Below are positions 47,800 through 60,568 of a stretch of 64,000 nt of DNA, in pieces. The position numbers and the translations under genes were made by a program. A model generated the notes under the pieces. That model searched no databases, had not been told where the DNA came from, and saw only the letters and a program-made list of their open reading frames with translations. Source of the stretch: Torreya grandis (lineage: Eukaryota; Streptophyta; Pinopsida; Cupressales; Taxaceae); assembly GCA_037957365.1 (NCBI GenBank), contig JARHVA010002125.1:1997001-2061000 (forward strand), read 5' to 3'. How positions within the stretch are numbered: position 1 is the first letter of the stretch; each line of letters starts with the position of its first letter.

Positions 47800-48470
47800 G
47801 TAAAAATATGGTTTAAGTTATTGTGAAGTCTTGATTAGCTGAGTAGAGAGGTATATAGTCTATGAAGTTATGTTTGTGAGTGTCCAACACTATGATGAGC
47901 ATGTGAACTAAAAGTTGGTTAAGGCAGTCTATGGTATTATTTTACTTCCCTATATTTTGCATGATAATGAGATGAAATTGTTACATGTAAGTCATCCATT
48001 TCATATTGCATGCATTTTACATCTTGTTCTATGTTTGTAGGAATTGAAGTGGTTGGTGGTCCAAATAAACAATTGTCTCCTTCCCAAGAATGTAGTGTCA
48101 TCATTGATTAATTACTTGCACATTAACATACAATTATTTCTCATAGGTTGAGTACCTTTGAACCATTTTTCTAAATGTTTCTGAGTGGTACATGATTAGA
48201 TGTCTATGCTACATGAGTACTACACCAAGTGTGTATTTAGATGCAATAATGTGTAGTTTAAAGGAGTGCATAATGTTAAGCATTACGATAATATACACTA
48301 TGTAGAGGAATTGCTTGAGTGCCTCAAAATCACACTATTGTGCATGAATCCATTCAATCTTGGATTTGGTATGAGTGATATAGATGAGATCTCAAGAGAT
48401 GTGAAAGAAAATAAGGATGAACCTATGATAGAAGTTAATAAGTCTAAGAAAACTCCTTAATTCTGTGAGA
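47800..48470 (-). pseudogene. Element D: RT thumb/connection and RNase H, decayed
   Basis: The minus strand gives FLRLINFYHRFILIFFHIS, then DFEALKQFL (about 48455-48310), the connection after gypsy RT. The RNase H follows: ASKYTLGVVLM (about 48250-48215), YHSETFRKMVQRYSTYEK, LYVNVQVINQ, then TIVYLDHQPLQFLQT and KWMTYM-stop-QFHLIIM, matching the T-D-H-x-x-L-x-x-L block and the R-W-x-x-x-L-x-x-F end. Stops are frequent. Would remove RNA during reverse transcription. Confidence 0.8.
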
Positions 48471-49165
48471 TTATGCAAAGTAGGATAATCTTAGATCACT
48501 TTGATATTTTATGGATCTACTCTAATGTTAGTGTAATCAATGATGTAGCCTAGGTATTGAATCTACGTTATGTCTAATATACACTTTATTAAGTTGTCTT
48601 ATAACTTATGTAAGCACAAAGTGTCTAAGATGTGTAGGATATGCTCCATATGATCCTCCCAAGTCTTGTTAAAGATGAGGATGTAATCTAAGTAGATAAT
48701 GACAAAGGATTTTAGGATTGGCCTGAGTAGATCATCCATCAAGTACATGAATTTGGTTGGCACATTAGTGAAGCCAAAAGGCAAGAATAACCACTCATAA
48801 AATCCCTCATATGTCTTGAATGTTGTCTTCAAGATGGATTAGAACCTAATGATAACTTGACTTCAAGTCAATCTTGGTGAATTATTTTGCACCTTAGATA
48901 TGGTTTAATAGGTCATTAGTGAGTGGTAGTGGATACTGATTCTTCACATTAATTTTGTTGAGTGCATGATATTCAATAAGAAGTCATTAGGAACCATCCT
49001 TATTGGGTGTAAGGACTATCAAAATCTTACAAGGTGAAGAGATAGGATTAATATTTCCCTAATAAAAGAGATCTTGTATCTAGAACTAGACTTCATCATT
49101 CTCCCAAACTAATCTAAAATATAGGGGGTTATTGGGAAGAGGGGATCCAAGAAATAAATTGATGT
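48471..49165 (-). pseudogene. Element D: reverse transcriptase, decayed
   Basis: Recognisable chromovirus RT blocks on the minus strand in order: SSPCKILIVLTPNKDGS and YHALNKINVKNQYPLP (about 49050-48935), FTKIDLKSSYH, then the open stretch 48832-48599 with YEWLFLPFGFTNVPTKFMYLMDDLL-type motif. The catalytic box, normally Y-L-D-D-I-L-I-F, reads YLDYILIF, so the second Asp is Tyr. It ends NKTWEDHMEHI. A frameshift lies between the first and second part near 48835. Confidence 0.9.
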
Positions 49166-49389
49166 AGTGCTTTATTATATAATGCATTATAAGGCCTTTA
49201 GGTTCTATGGAGACTTCACTTTGTTATGCCAATAACCTATCAACTTGATGATATGTGAGTATTTTGCACTAAAAGGGTACACTTTGTCATTCTCTATTAT
49301 GCAAGTGTGTCAAGGTGGATCATGAGTAACAAAATATTATACACATGAAATATGAATTTAAAAAACTACTTGGAAAATTCCAAGGTGAC

Positions 49390-49800
49390 TTTGGTCATGG
49401 GCACTGACTCAAATAGGTTGTAGAAGAAATATTGCATGCAAATAGTCCAATTTTATGGCTTGGATTAATATGTAGCTTCATAGTCATAAAAATATGGTCT
49501 TCCTAGTAGGATGTCATATACCTCCAAAGGTTCAATGTCATAAGTGACATTATCCTTTATAGGTTTGAATTTCTACTAAAAAGTGCATTGTTGTTAGACC
49601 TGTATATCCTTCCCCTACCATATCCACCCCAAAAATTATGGCTTGGGAAGTGAACCAATGTAAATATAAGGTGTTGAGCCATGTTTTATGTGATGATGAT
49701 CTTATAGATTCCATTATTGATGATGATGTGTAGAGGTTGACCCTTTAACCATAAATTAGTGTGGAAGAGGAATTCATGATCCTCAAAGATTTTGAATGTA
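49390..49800 (-). pseudogene. Element D: aspartic protease, decayed
   Basis: On the minus strand from about 49790: FEDHEFLFHTNLWLKGQPLHIIINNGIYKIIIT, the chromovirus protease start, where the family has I-D-N/S-G-S/A. The catalytic Asp is Asn (a G-to-A type change). Further on LNLWRYMTSY-stop-EDHIF matches the usual L-x-x-x-D-I-L-L-G-R-P-Y block in decayed form. Confidence 0.7.
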
Positions 49801-49859
49801 ATGGTTCTAGTGCTCAAACAAGAGGCATATGGATTAGTGTCATCCATCAATGTGGTTAT

Positions 49860-50890
49860 TGATGTAGATTAAGTGAGAAATGATTATTGCACATGTAATT
49901 CACAATAATCATGAGTGGATGAGTGATGGAAATGACACCACTTATCACCATACTTCTTCTTATTGACTTTATTTAAAGCAAAAGGTATTAGATCATTTGA
50001 TTATTGAGTAGTCTTCTAGTGTCGATCTCCTTTGTGATAAGTGTGTTATTGTTTCTTCTACATAAAAGGTTGTTATGTGGAGTTGTGTGTAGGTAGGGCC
50101 TTGCCTGCTACATTGGATGAACAGGTGGCATACTGCTTCATCTTGGCCTTAGATTTAATTTTGGCATCATTTGGTATGGTTGACCCAGTGTGTCAAAAGT
50201 CAATAATTCCATATTTGTATAGATATAAGGTGAGATTCCACCAATTTACTTTAACACCTTATGTTGCTCATCTATGTTCTCATGTAGGCATGTAGAGTAG
50301 TCATGGAGTATGTTGGTGTAGTCTTCCATAGGCTGATATTTGCATTGGAGCAATTACTAGAACTTGATGTATTCATCTTAAAGGTAGAATAAAGGGTAGT
50401 ATTACTCCATCACATCAATAAAGGTATTCTAATATTTAATTGGAATGCACTCTTATGCATTCTATGCACTAAAAACCTCCCACTAGTGAACTAATGGAAT
50501 GGACATCTTCAACACCATGAAGGTGATATTCTCAGCATAATTAAAGTGATTTACAAAGAAGTATGCCTCAAGTTGTTGAGTCTAGGCATCCAATGCTTTG
50601 GGATAGATATTTCATTCAAATAGAGGGATGTCAAGATTGTATTGCACTTTGAAGGGGGTCTATTTTTAAGACTATTATTGAGAAAACTATGGAGGTGGTT
50701 TGAAAGATATCAAATTGAAATATACCAATAATTCATGGAATTATCCAAAACACTTGGTACATTATGTTTCCATAGCATCAACAAAGAGATTATGTACTTC
50801 TAGATATACCTTAGGTTGATTTTGGGTATCACCCATCTTAATCTTTCTACAACATTCTTCTAGATATTTTAAAATAAAACCGATTAATAA
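49860..50890 (-). pseudogene. Element D: gag, decayed
   Basis: The minus strand from about 50880 carries KIKMGDTQNQPKVYLEVHNL, then NIYPKALDA-stop-TQQLEAYFFVNHFNYAENITF and KMSIPLVH-stop-WEVF (about 50610-50480), the capsid block of plant chromoviruses in which the lost residues are Trp. It continues LLQCKYQPMEDYTNILHDYSTCL (about 50350-50285). Near 49940 WCHFHHSSTHDYCEL resembles the single C/H zinc-binding motif. The forward-strand open frame at 50041-50295 is a shadow of this region. Confidence 0.78.
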
Positions 50891-50944
50891 ACCTTCCTTC
50901 TTGAGTTGTGCTCATGTGTTTACATGCATAGAAATAATATAGAG

Positions 50945-50963
50945 CTTGAAATTATGATACTAA
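50945..50963 (-). promoter_or_regulatory. Element D primer-binding site, initiator-Met type, decayed
   Basis: The minus strand reads TTAGTATCATAATTTCAAG directly after the LTR end. TAGTATCA corresponds to TGGTATCA, the start of the usual chromovirus site. Confidence 0.65.
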
Positions 50964-51812
50964 TGATCCATTCCATGGGGAAAAGACCAAGTGTATGGGG
51001 GACAACTAAGTTTGGTTATGCAGAGTGAATGAGTAAATCCAGTTCAAATAAAAGTAACCAAACACATTCAATGGAGTGTAAGTCTTATTTACAAGAAATG
51101 TAACTTCTATTTATTAATGGTGAATAGGGAAAATTGGTACAATGTGTTATAGTGCATGTATTTTAGAATAGATATGTAAAGCATGCTATATTTTTTATGA
51201 TTATGTAAAAGCATTGATTTATAACCAAATGCATATGTTACATACTTATACAAGTAGAATATAAGAGTAATTACAACTACTAGTAGTTACCAAGAAGATA
51301 TTTATGCCAGCTCATCTTCTAGCTAGATTATGGTTTAGGAACCTCTTAGAGAATGTTGATAGAGTGAGTTGACATGTAGATGTGTTGTAGAATCCAAGAA
51401 TTTAAAGAGTCCATGATCAGGTGTCAATGTGGCATGTGGGATTATGGAGTGTGAAAAATAAAGGTGTGTGGATCCATGAGCTATGAAGGGCACATAAGTC
51501 AATAAGTAGGCAAAAAATTTAGTGTGGAGTTATAAGGTGTGTGAGGGCATGAAATTTTGTGTGTAGGCATAAGACATGACATGGTTTTGTGGGTTGTGGA
51601 GGGTGAAATGAATGGAGTGCATGGTGAGGTGCATAGTCTATGATTTGAGGTGACCACTACATAAAAGTCTACAATCTATTGAGGGACTTATGTGGAAGGT
51701 TTTCATCCAACTTATTACAAAAGAGTGCATAGGATTGGGTGAGACCTATGTGTATTATGCAAAGGAGAAAATAGAGAGTGAAGTCAATAACACAAAAGTT
51801 GTGCATAGATCA
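50964..51812 (-). repeat. Element D 5' LTR
   Basis: 849 bp. In + orientation it starts TGATCCATTCCATGGGG and ends GTGCATAGATCA. Partner of 38334-39182. Confidence 0.93.
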
Positions 51813-51817
51813 TCTAA
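51813..51817. repeat. Right target-site duplication of element D (TCTAA)
   Basis: Pairs with TCCAA at 38329-38333. Confidence 0.8.
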
Positions 51818-54769
51818 TGTATATGTTGATAGACCTTTCCAATGCTCATATTTATCCTTTTCATGACCCCTCATTCTTCCATTTTACTTATTATTTTATT
51901 TCCTTTTCTCATCCAAATTTAACATGTCATAGATTTTTTGTTGAAACTCTATGAGTTCAACACTAAGGGACTCAAATAGATTAATGCATGTTTCTTATTC
52001 TTGCTATTAAATTATAGTTAGACAATCCTATTTTGCATTGTAGTTGCATGCAAAAAATTGATTTTCACAAAATGGAGAAGTCAACCCAATATGATAGAAA
52101 AAAATCCTAATTTCCTTCTAAAAGATTCTCATAATGACCTAATTCCTATTTGGATAAAAGGGTACTATTGTGGTCTTAATTTGCACCCATAGGGGAAATT
52201 ATTTAGGCTCCCTCCAACTAAGACACAAAATGGGAAAACCCTTAGGATGTGGGTTTCCTATGGTGAGGTTGAACCTCTGTTGAAGGATGGATTCCTTCAG
52301 ATCTATCACCTAAAATAATCTCTAACTTGGAAAAGGGAGAAATAGACAATAATGCATTAAAACATGTAAAAGGAGGTGATACACCAATGTTTTGAACACT
52401 TATGATTGCACAAGACACACTATAGGACACTTTCAAGACCACAAATATCACATCATTCACTCTTATACAACTTTCACATAAGTATTTCACAAAAAGGCAT
52501 GAACTAGATATCAATCTAGTATGGGAGGGTAGTTGTCTACTTCCAAATCAATGAAAAAACTATTTATTGTACTTAGAATGACTTGTGAAAGATACAAGAC
52601 ACTTCATGAAGGTGAGGAAACCTAGACAGAGGCAAAGGAAAGCATACATTCACTTAACCACATAAATGAATTCATAGAACACACTTCAATTTAGCTTACA
52701 AATAGAGGAATTTAGTCTTTTATTGCATCAAATAGGTGTTACAATGTAAATTTGGCATAGCCTGGGAATTCCAAAAGCATAAAAGTCTCTTGTCTCTAAA
52801 AATTCAAAATTATTAGAGAGAGATTCCAAAGGGAAGAAATGGGTGATATATAGAAAAAGGGAGGAAATAATCAATAAATGAGGTGCAACCACATTTTAAT
52901 TGATTAGCACTAATTCTACCTTTCAATTAGCCATTAATTATCTCTAAATAGTCTTTTTCAGTCCTTTTATTGGCTTAGGAACACACTATAAGATAATAAC
53001 TTTTTTGAAGGTGTTGAGTCATGATCTATCAAAGGGGGAAAATCCCTAAATGTTCTAAAAATGTATTGAATGCTCCACCTAAAATCTTCAACCTCCAAAC
53101 TCTTCATCTTCTTAATGAGCCTATAACATCATGCTTCATCTTGATATGTTCTCTACACTATCAGATAGTTACTTTGAATTCATTCATCTCGTATCCCTTT
53201 AGAACATAATTTTTAGATGACCATACCCCTACACTGACTTCTTTATCTATCACCACTTTTCCATTACTCTAGACTTTAAAAGTATGTCTTTTATAGATGA
53301 AAACCAATTCCATTATTAGTTTTCATATAGCCATAAATTTGATGAAGATCCATAGGTGTATGGTTTCTTGATCATGGAAAAAACATAAAATGTACGTCTA
53401 AAATATCTTGAGAGGTTTTTATTGAGATTTAATGGCATCCTTGACTTTGAAGGGTTTACTCTGGTAACCCATATTATATCTTGATTTTTCATTTATGCCT
53501 TTACTTGCCTTGGTGGTGAAATCCTTCGATCTGACATGTCTATCTACATGACATTCCCCTTGCCACACTGCTCTTTATCATATTTAAAAATATGACTATT
53601 TATTGATTTGGACATGTGTCCTCACTTTGTGTCTTTTGGGACTTGATCAACTCTACTCCATTGATTTCCTTAGAAGTCTCCTAGATTTGACATTCATCAT
53701 TTCTTTTAATCTACATTCTAATTTTTAGATTGTGCCACTTGGCAGCCCTTATTTATCCTTAGGATCTTACTATTAGTTTCATCTAGTTAATGTGCTTGTA
53801 CCACATGGTAACCTCACATTTAATCTAGGATATTTGACTTCTTGACCTCATGCACACTATATATCTACTTTACATGATCTAGCACATGTTGTTGGTCTTC
53901 CTCTTGCTTGATAAAACACACATTGTAGATTTGGTGAGTCATCAGGATCATGAAACTATCATCAATGTGTTCAATCTTAGGATCCATTGACCTTTTGAAT
54001 TTAATCTCACCATTAATCTTATATTTCATGATTAAACATGCACCATATATCTATATTTGAATTATTGACTTAGCTGATCACCTGTATGCCATTTATCTTT
54101 ACTATTGGCCTCTAAGATCATTTCACTTATTGACCCTATGTTTATCTCAAATCTTGTTAAGGTTTTTTGAATCCAAATGGTTATTTCACGTGACTTTAAT
54201 TTGACATCCTAGGGCATGTCCCATACTACTAGATCACTTTTAAAGGTTTATATCTTAATACAAAAAACTCATCAAGACATTAAATTTGTAGGGGATGATC
54301 TTAGCATAAAGCTCATCAATTTCATGTAGTCATTTAACTATGGTTGGATTCCAAAGTAAATTTATGAAATGCACAACCAAATTGATATGTTCATTCCTAC
54401 ATGATGGGTTAAGATAATTTGGTTCCCAACTTATTGAATCCCAAGACAAACTGGCATGATATGTAAAGTTTTGAATGGTAAAGGTGATAATTTACCCTGT
54501 GGGGTCAAAATTATCAACATTTTGATGATTCATCTAGGAAGCATGACTACTATGATTGAGAACTAGAACATTTATATGAATCTTAGATTCATAAACAAAT
54601 ACAAATCTGATTCATGACTGTAAGAAACCTCTTGACTTGAAAAAGTCAACTATTCCACCAAGACAAGGGAGGAAACACACAAAATAGGGAAACTAAACTA
54701 AACTAAGCAAGTGTGTAAAGCACTTATTTAGGGTGAAACATAAAAAAACTAATCTAACTAACCATGACA
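51818..54769. other. No recognisable gene
   Basis: I see no element protein, LTR pair or RNA gene in this 2.9 kb. Open frames such as 52242-52514 (minus) do not resemble any family I know. It continues the sequence broken by element D at 38333. Confidence 0.5.
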
Positions 54770-55333
54770 AAGCATGATTCACCTAGATCAAAAGGGAAAT
54801 TCATGAACTCACTCATTTTAAGAGATGGTACAAGTTGTAAAGTAGGGTGTTTACTGAACATGGAATTTTACAAGGCATTCTTATTATCAACCAAATCTCT
54901 TAACATCTCCTCAAATGAGTCATCAACAATAAATCAATCACCAATAAAGACACTCATTTTTCACTTCAAGATATCTTTCATATATCTTGTCAACTACAAC
55001 CTTGTCAAGTGATATCTCATCTATGCATTGTCCTTGAGTGACCTCATCCTTATTATCTACTACTAAAAGTTCGTAAATCTCTTTAAGTATATTTGAATAG
55101 TCAACCCAAGATGCATCATGATATTTAATAGGTGACTCTTGATCAAATTGATCAATAATATTTTCTCTAATGAGAAACATATCCCTACAAAGCTCTTCAA
55201 TCTCTTATAGAGATTCAAGGTATAGCTACCAATCATCCTCTTATTTCTCACTTTGATCAACCTAAAGAGAATTATCTTGAATGATAACTTGATCCTTCTC
55301 AAGTGGAGATATCTCAATCTCATTTATGACTTC
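54770..55333 (-). pseudogene. Unidentified acidic coding remnant, cut by element B
   Basis: One minus-strand frame reads through from 55333 to about 54770 with stops only at places that look like former CAA, CAG or TGG codons. Its open core (55180-54938) is rich in Asp, Glu and Lys: ENIIDQFDQESPIKYHDASW and NKDEVTQGQCIDEISLDKVV are typical parts. Upstream in the same frame is EVINEIEISPLEKDQVIIQD. Even amino-acid use and the lack of low complexity suggest real former coding sequence. It ends at 55333 where the LTR of element B starts, so its 5' part should lie beyond the window. I do not recognise the family; a retroelement gag or polyprotein linker is possible. Confidence 0.5.
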
Positions 55334-56484
55334 TATATAATCATAATATTTTCACACTTTTATCGATTACTGATGATTTATATCTTATAAGAACCCATCG
55401 AGACTTAATCTCTTTGAGTGCATGCCCTAAGGGGTGAAATATGGAAGGGGTGGGTAGAACTTTGGTGCTTCATAAGACTATTGTCTCTTTTTGCCTTATT
55501 GTTTCCAATCTAACTAGTTCCTAAAACCTTTCCCTAAGCTATTTCTCCTCCCTTACAGTCTTATAGTCTTTTTCATCTTTTCATCCTTCATTTCCTTTCT
55601 TGGAACCCTTTTGACCTATTCAACATACTAGGTCAACCTGGTTGACCTAATATAGTATACAAACCTTTTCTCTCTTTTTATTTGTTAGCCTCTTGACTGA
55701 CCTATCACAAACCTAGTGAGTTAGCCTAGAAACATGCTAGGTTGACTAAGTTGACCTAACATAGTCAACATTCCAAAATGAATTTAAGGTAAGTTTTTAT
55801 TATATAGACAAGGTAATTTTTATCATTATTAGAATATGCAATCAAGAGTTATTATTCACTTGCACTTCTTCACAATATACTCTTTCACCATTCTACTTGA
55901 GGAGACTTAGCTTAGGTCTCTTATTTTGGAGAATCTAGTCTTATGGATAGGTCTTGGATGCTTTGGATTAAAAAATGATCCTTATGAACCAAAATAACCT
56001 CTGTTGAAGCCCCTTTAGCCAGGGAGAGATTGAGTCTTGATGGGTTCAAATTTAGGTAAGTATATTCTAACTTTATTCTCCTATCTTTTAGTAGATAGAA
56101 GTAGCATAAGTGTTGGCTCAAATAATATTACTCTTCATATTCCATATATTAGGGTGTCATACTTTATTTGAAGTTCCCTATACATGTTTTTATTACTTTG
56201 CTTTACTAACCCCAAATTTATTCCACAAGCTTTGGTGTGCACTATATTAGATTTACTTTTCTTGTTATTAGATTAATGAAATATTAAATTAGAGGACTCT
56301 TTTAGGGTTGTTATGAAATTGTGTTAGAATATAGACTTTGGAACCCTATCTCACATGGTGTGTTATGACAAGTGATCCCCTAATCATGTATAAAAAATCG
56401 TCACATTGTTCATGCTTTTGATTAACAATTATATGCCCCCAATTGGAAGTGTATGTGTGTTCTATCCCATCTGATCTATATATT
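55334..56484 (+). repeat. Element B 5' LTR
   Basis: Aligns with the reverse complement of 13681-14881. The start TATATAATCATAATATTT corresponds to TGTATACACATAATATTT of A. Shared blocks include TTGGTGCACCCC-like and CTTTGGTGCTTCA (about 55471-55483), and GGGAGAGATTGAG (about 56022-56034). About 40 bp near the 3' end of the A LTR are missing here, so the right edge at about 56484 is defined by the primer-binding site. Confidence 0.85.
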
Positions 56485-56485
56485 C

Positions 56486-56505
56486 TAGTGAACCTGACAT
56501 GAATC
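56486..56505 (+). promoter_or_regulatory. Element B primer-binding site
   Basis: TAGTGAACCTGACATGAATC, one base different from element A and in the same position after the LTR. Probably TGG originally, as kept in element F. Confidence 0.6.
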
Positions 56506-58087
56506 AAACCCTTTTAAGATTTATTTCAATTAATTCATTTCTATTCATCATTATTTATATCATATCTTTACTTGTTGGATCAACCCTATCAAGTTTATTC
56601 ATCTCTGTGCATAGGTTTTTAGGAATATGTAATTGGCTCAACTAGCTTGACCCATTACAGGTTTTAGAACTTATAGAATTCTATTCAGACAACTAGATTG
56701 ATCATCTTGACCTAGTGTAGTTTTCACCAATTTTTATACTTCTTTTTCAATCAAATAATTCAACCAAGTCAACTTGGTGCATTTTCAACAATTTTTTAGG
56801 TAGGTTTCTATATTACTTGGTCGACTAGCTCAACCCAATTTGAAAGTTTTTGGTAGTTTTCTCCAAGGTTCTTGATCAACAATCTTCTCTATTTTCATCT
56901 CTAAACCACTCAAGTGAGTTTCCATTTCTATATATCTTTCTATTTCCATACTTTCCTTTCATAGTTTGTAGTCTTTAAAACTACCCCTACATAGTTAACT
57001 AGGTCGACCCTGTGGATCTAGTTCTGTATTCTATGTGGTCTAAAATAACTAGGGCAACCTGACTGACCTAGTTCATTTTCAGCCTTTGATTTCATAATAT
57101 AAGTTTGACCCTATCAACCTTGTTCTGTATGATTGTTCATATAGTTTCTTAACTATACCTTGTTTCAAAGTTGGAATAAACTATATATGTCAATCACATC
57201 TTTCTTTTTAGTTGTTTGAATTCTTAGAATAACTCAAATAGTATAATTATGTGGTTTTTAATTAATCATTTAGTTGAAATATTTCTATTCTTTTGTACAC
57301 ACAACCAAATCACATAAAAATCAACATGCATTTAAACATTTGACTACCCAAGCCAACCTACTTAGATTTCATCACCAAGGAGGAAGCCAACTTGATGCTC
57401 TGGTTAGGTATAAAGCATGGTTAATGTTATATTTTAGCTAGGCACTCGACACCCTTATCATTTTGGTGTGTGAAGTGAGGGGATAAGCGCTAACACCACA
57501 CCTACATGATTACCACTATATTCCCTTTCATCCTAAACTTACCTAAAACTATCCTTAAATTACTATCTATTACCTTGATTATAGCCAACTTCCTTTACAC
57601 TTAAAATCATTCTTAATAATCTAATCAACATTCTAGGTTGACCTAGTAGCTAGATTTACTTTTAAGTTGTTTGCTTTCTCTTTGATCAATTATGTGTGTG
57701 AAACCTTACATTAGCCAACATTAGTGCAAGATTTTTCTTTGTGCACATTAATTGGATTGGCTAACATCAATTTAGTTGACTATGTGTATCCTTTTTTCCC
57801 TTACTTTCTTAGATTAGTTAGAAATTATCTTGTTTTATTTCCAAACTTATTATAAATATTTTCTTCTTTCTTATTCACTTTACTAGGTCAACCTAGTCAA
57901 CCCTATACTTTTCTTGGCTTTTTTTCACTACTCTAGATTGACTTGGTCGACCTAATATAGTCTATAAGCCCTATTTCCTACAATAGGTTAATCTAGTTGA
58001 CCTTGTTTTATTTCTTAATTTTCCTATTTTTCAATCTAATTTCCCATTTCTCCAATTTTACATCTTGTTCATATTTATTTAGTAAAA
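56506..58087 (+). other. Element B leader with palindromic repeats
   Basis: 1.6 kb of noncoding leader with degenerate ACTAGGT...ACCTAGT palindromes, for example near 56640-56665, 56690-56715, 56998-57022, 57047-57072, 57885-57910, 57933-57958 and 57983-58008. The block around 57355-57470 is shared with the element A leader in reverse complement. Further palindromes sit in the LTR (55627-55651 and 55737-55761). Confidence 0.75.
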
Positions 58088-59545
58088 ATGAGGTATCCTA
58101 TCATAATTTTTTTGGACAACCTAAATCCATTTAGATATTATATGGGGTGTTCATTCCTTCCTCTCTTTTCTTCCCAAGAGAACCATCACTCTTGGGGTAC
58201 CTCTTCTCCTCCATCTATGAACTGTAACATGGTAAAAATAACACCTCAAGATGAAGTTAATGGATCTAATCCTTTCCACACTTATCAAAACACTTCTCAA
58301 GCTCTTTAAACCAATGTGAGAGTCATTGATACAAATCTCCTTAACAATCCCACTAATAATCCTCCTTGTAATAATCCTCTCCCTAACACTAATTTAGGGA
58401 GTGATCCAACCAACACTAATTCACCTCCTGATATAACCCAACTCTTAGATCAAGTCATTCAATGAATGAATATCATGTAAAACTCTAATACCAACCAAAT
58501 GATGCAACTTCAACAACACTTGATTAACATAGCTAATCAACCTCTAACTATTCATCCTCAAGATAATCCTAATTATATTCCTCCACCTCTTAGGGATGCC
58601 TTAGGTAATATTATTTCTCAACCCATAATGAATAACATGCTTTAAACCATTCAAAATGAACCTTTATCTCCCTTCATTGTATCCATTGATATTAGTAACA
58701 TAAATCCAACTATCAAATATGATGGGACTAAAGACCCTACTTCTTTCCTCAAAGCCTTTGGTAACCTTTACAAAGAGTGGATCCAAACTAATAAATTTTC
58801 CACAACTAAGCTATTATTCAAAAATTTGAATGGTAATGTATTAGAATGGTATAATTAACTTCCTTAACATTATATTTAACAACTTGAATATTTGTCAATC
58901 CTTTGGTTAAAGAGTTTCAACATTATGATCTTCCTAAAAATTATCTTAGTCACTTCATAAATGCTAATTTTTTTTAATGAATCAGCTCATGAATTTATTA
59001 AAATATGGAAATCTTTAGCTCAAAAAGATGATCATAATATGACTGATGATAATTTATTCAAACTCTTTATTACTGATCTTACTCCCACTCTTTAATATAA
59101 GGTTCAAACCTTTGCTCCTCAAACTCTTAATGAAGCTCTTGTCCAAGCTAAACATCAAGACTTTCTTATGAAGCAATTTGAACCCAATCATAAACTTCTT
59201 ATAATTTATTTTCAAACATCTAATGCTATCACTAATAATACTTCCCAAACCAAGCCTAAAGTTTCCAAATTTGATGTTCCTTTACCATCTCATACACCTA
59301 TTTTGATTTAATAAATGCAATAATTTTTACCACCTTCAAAACCTTTCATTTATCCCAATGCTCTTCCTAAGTGGTATGATCCTAATCTATTCTGATAGTT
59401 CCATGTTGACATTGGGTATTCTCATGAATATTGTAGAGGGATAACTAAATGTGTTATTTCTTATATAATTGGTCACTCATTCAACCATGAGGCTATTATA
59501 AAAATTTGTCATCAAGAGTATACTTATGCATCTCAAAAATGACAA
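58088..59545 (+). pseudogene. Element B: gag, decayed
   Basis: ATG at 58088 opens a frame to 58309 that matches the element A gag N-terminus (RYYMGCSF, FSSQENHHSW). Downstream the capsid block SIDISNINPTIKYDGTKDPT with FGNLYKEWIQTNKF lies at about 58685-58800. HEFIKIWKSLAQKDDHNMTDDN follows near 58990-59050 and AQTLNEALVQAKHQDF-type sequence at about 59110-59165. A possible zinc-binding stretch, HVDIGYSHEYCRGITKCVI, lies near 59402-59460. Stops at former Gln codons and a frameshift near 58975 break it. Expected product: capsid/nucleocapsid precursor. Confidence 0.83.
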
Positions 59546-60099
59546 AAATTTAAAGCTTCTACTTCCAATAATCCAAAATCTTCTTCAAATAATAATCAAT
59601 CAAATGTCAAGGATGTTTATGCCATTGATGTTGATTATGACCTATATTATCACAACTCTCAATATGTCAATGCTTCTAAGGATATTTATCATCATAAATT
59701 GACTCACAAATATCCTATTACCAAGCCTAATAAACCATATTTAGAAGAACAATTTCTCAAAGATACCACTACTACTCAGGATGATTTGGAAACACCCGAG
59801 GAATATCTTCCTCCTTCTGATCCTCCAACAAAATCTATACCTCTTAAATACAATTTTCCTTCTAAACCTCATACTGGTTCTTTTGAATCACATTGGAATT
59901 TTATTTAATAACTCAACTCTATGCCTTATAATATTCCTCTTATGGAGTTAGTTCTCACTTCACCTTTTCACCATAAATTTATTATATAACAACTTCAAGA
60001 AATTGAAGATCCATCTTCCATAGATGAAGAACCACCTTTTATTAATTCTAAACCAAATAATGTCAATACCATTGAGACTATGTGTCCTTATTCCAAGAC

Positions 60100-60568
60100 T
60101 TCCATTGAATTTATTAAAGATGACATGAAAATAATTTTTCACGTCGATGACCCACCTCTCTTTATCAAAGTAGTCATTAACACCACCCTTACACAGAAAT
60201 TTCTAGTTGACAAGGGTTCTAGTATTAATGTCACATCCTTATGGCTCATTTAAAAACTTGGTTATAACAAATATCATCTTAAATAAACCCATTTTACATG
60301 TCATGGATTTGATAAGACTAATCAGAAGCCACTAAGCTACATTTGGCTTCCATTGACAATTGGGGTTAATATTGTTAGAACCAAGCTTATGGTCCTTGAT
60401 CTTCCATTATCTTATAACATTCTTCTTGGTCATCCATGGACTCATCGTATGAGGGCCATCACCTCTTATGGTATTCAATGTATTAAATTCTTACATAATG
60501 GAAAACATTACAAACATGAAACTAATCCCAACCCATGGAACATCCAGCTTCCCAATCCTAATCTTTAA
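60100..60568 (+). pseudogene. Element B: aspartic protease, decayed
   Basis: DDMKIIFHVDDPPLFIKVVI begins at about 60120. The active-site block reads FLVDKGSSINVTSLW (about 60197-60244) and keeps the catalytic Asp and Gly, unlike element A. A TAA stop at 60251-60253 stands where A has CAA (Gln). After it, 60353-60568 is open and contains LDLPLSYNILLGHPWTHRM, the second conserved protease block (N-x-L-L-G-R-P-W). It would mature the polyprotein. Confidence 0.82.

Larger units (their letters stand above)
38334..51812 (-). mobile_element. Element D: Ty3/gypsy chromovirus, inactive, split by element E
   Basis: Minus-strand element with LTRs of exactly 849 bp each. Internal order from right to left: initiator-Met-like primer-binding site, gag, protease, RT, RNase H, integrase (interrupted at 46742/39539 by element E) and a chromodomain-like tail. 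Without element E it is about 6.3 kb, a normal size for a plant chromovirus. A 5-bp duplication flanks it. All frames are broken. In one hand-aligned stretch of about 150 bp of the two LTRs I count about 22 differences, 17 of them transitions, so the insertion is old. Confidence 0.92.

Noticed and set aside
50041..50295. Forward open frame of 84 codons
   Set aside because: It lies opposite the gag of element D, whose minus-strand translation matches known gag blocks; the forward frame does not resemble any protein.
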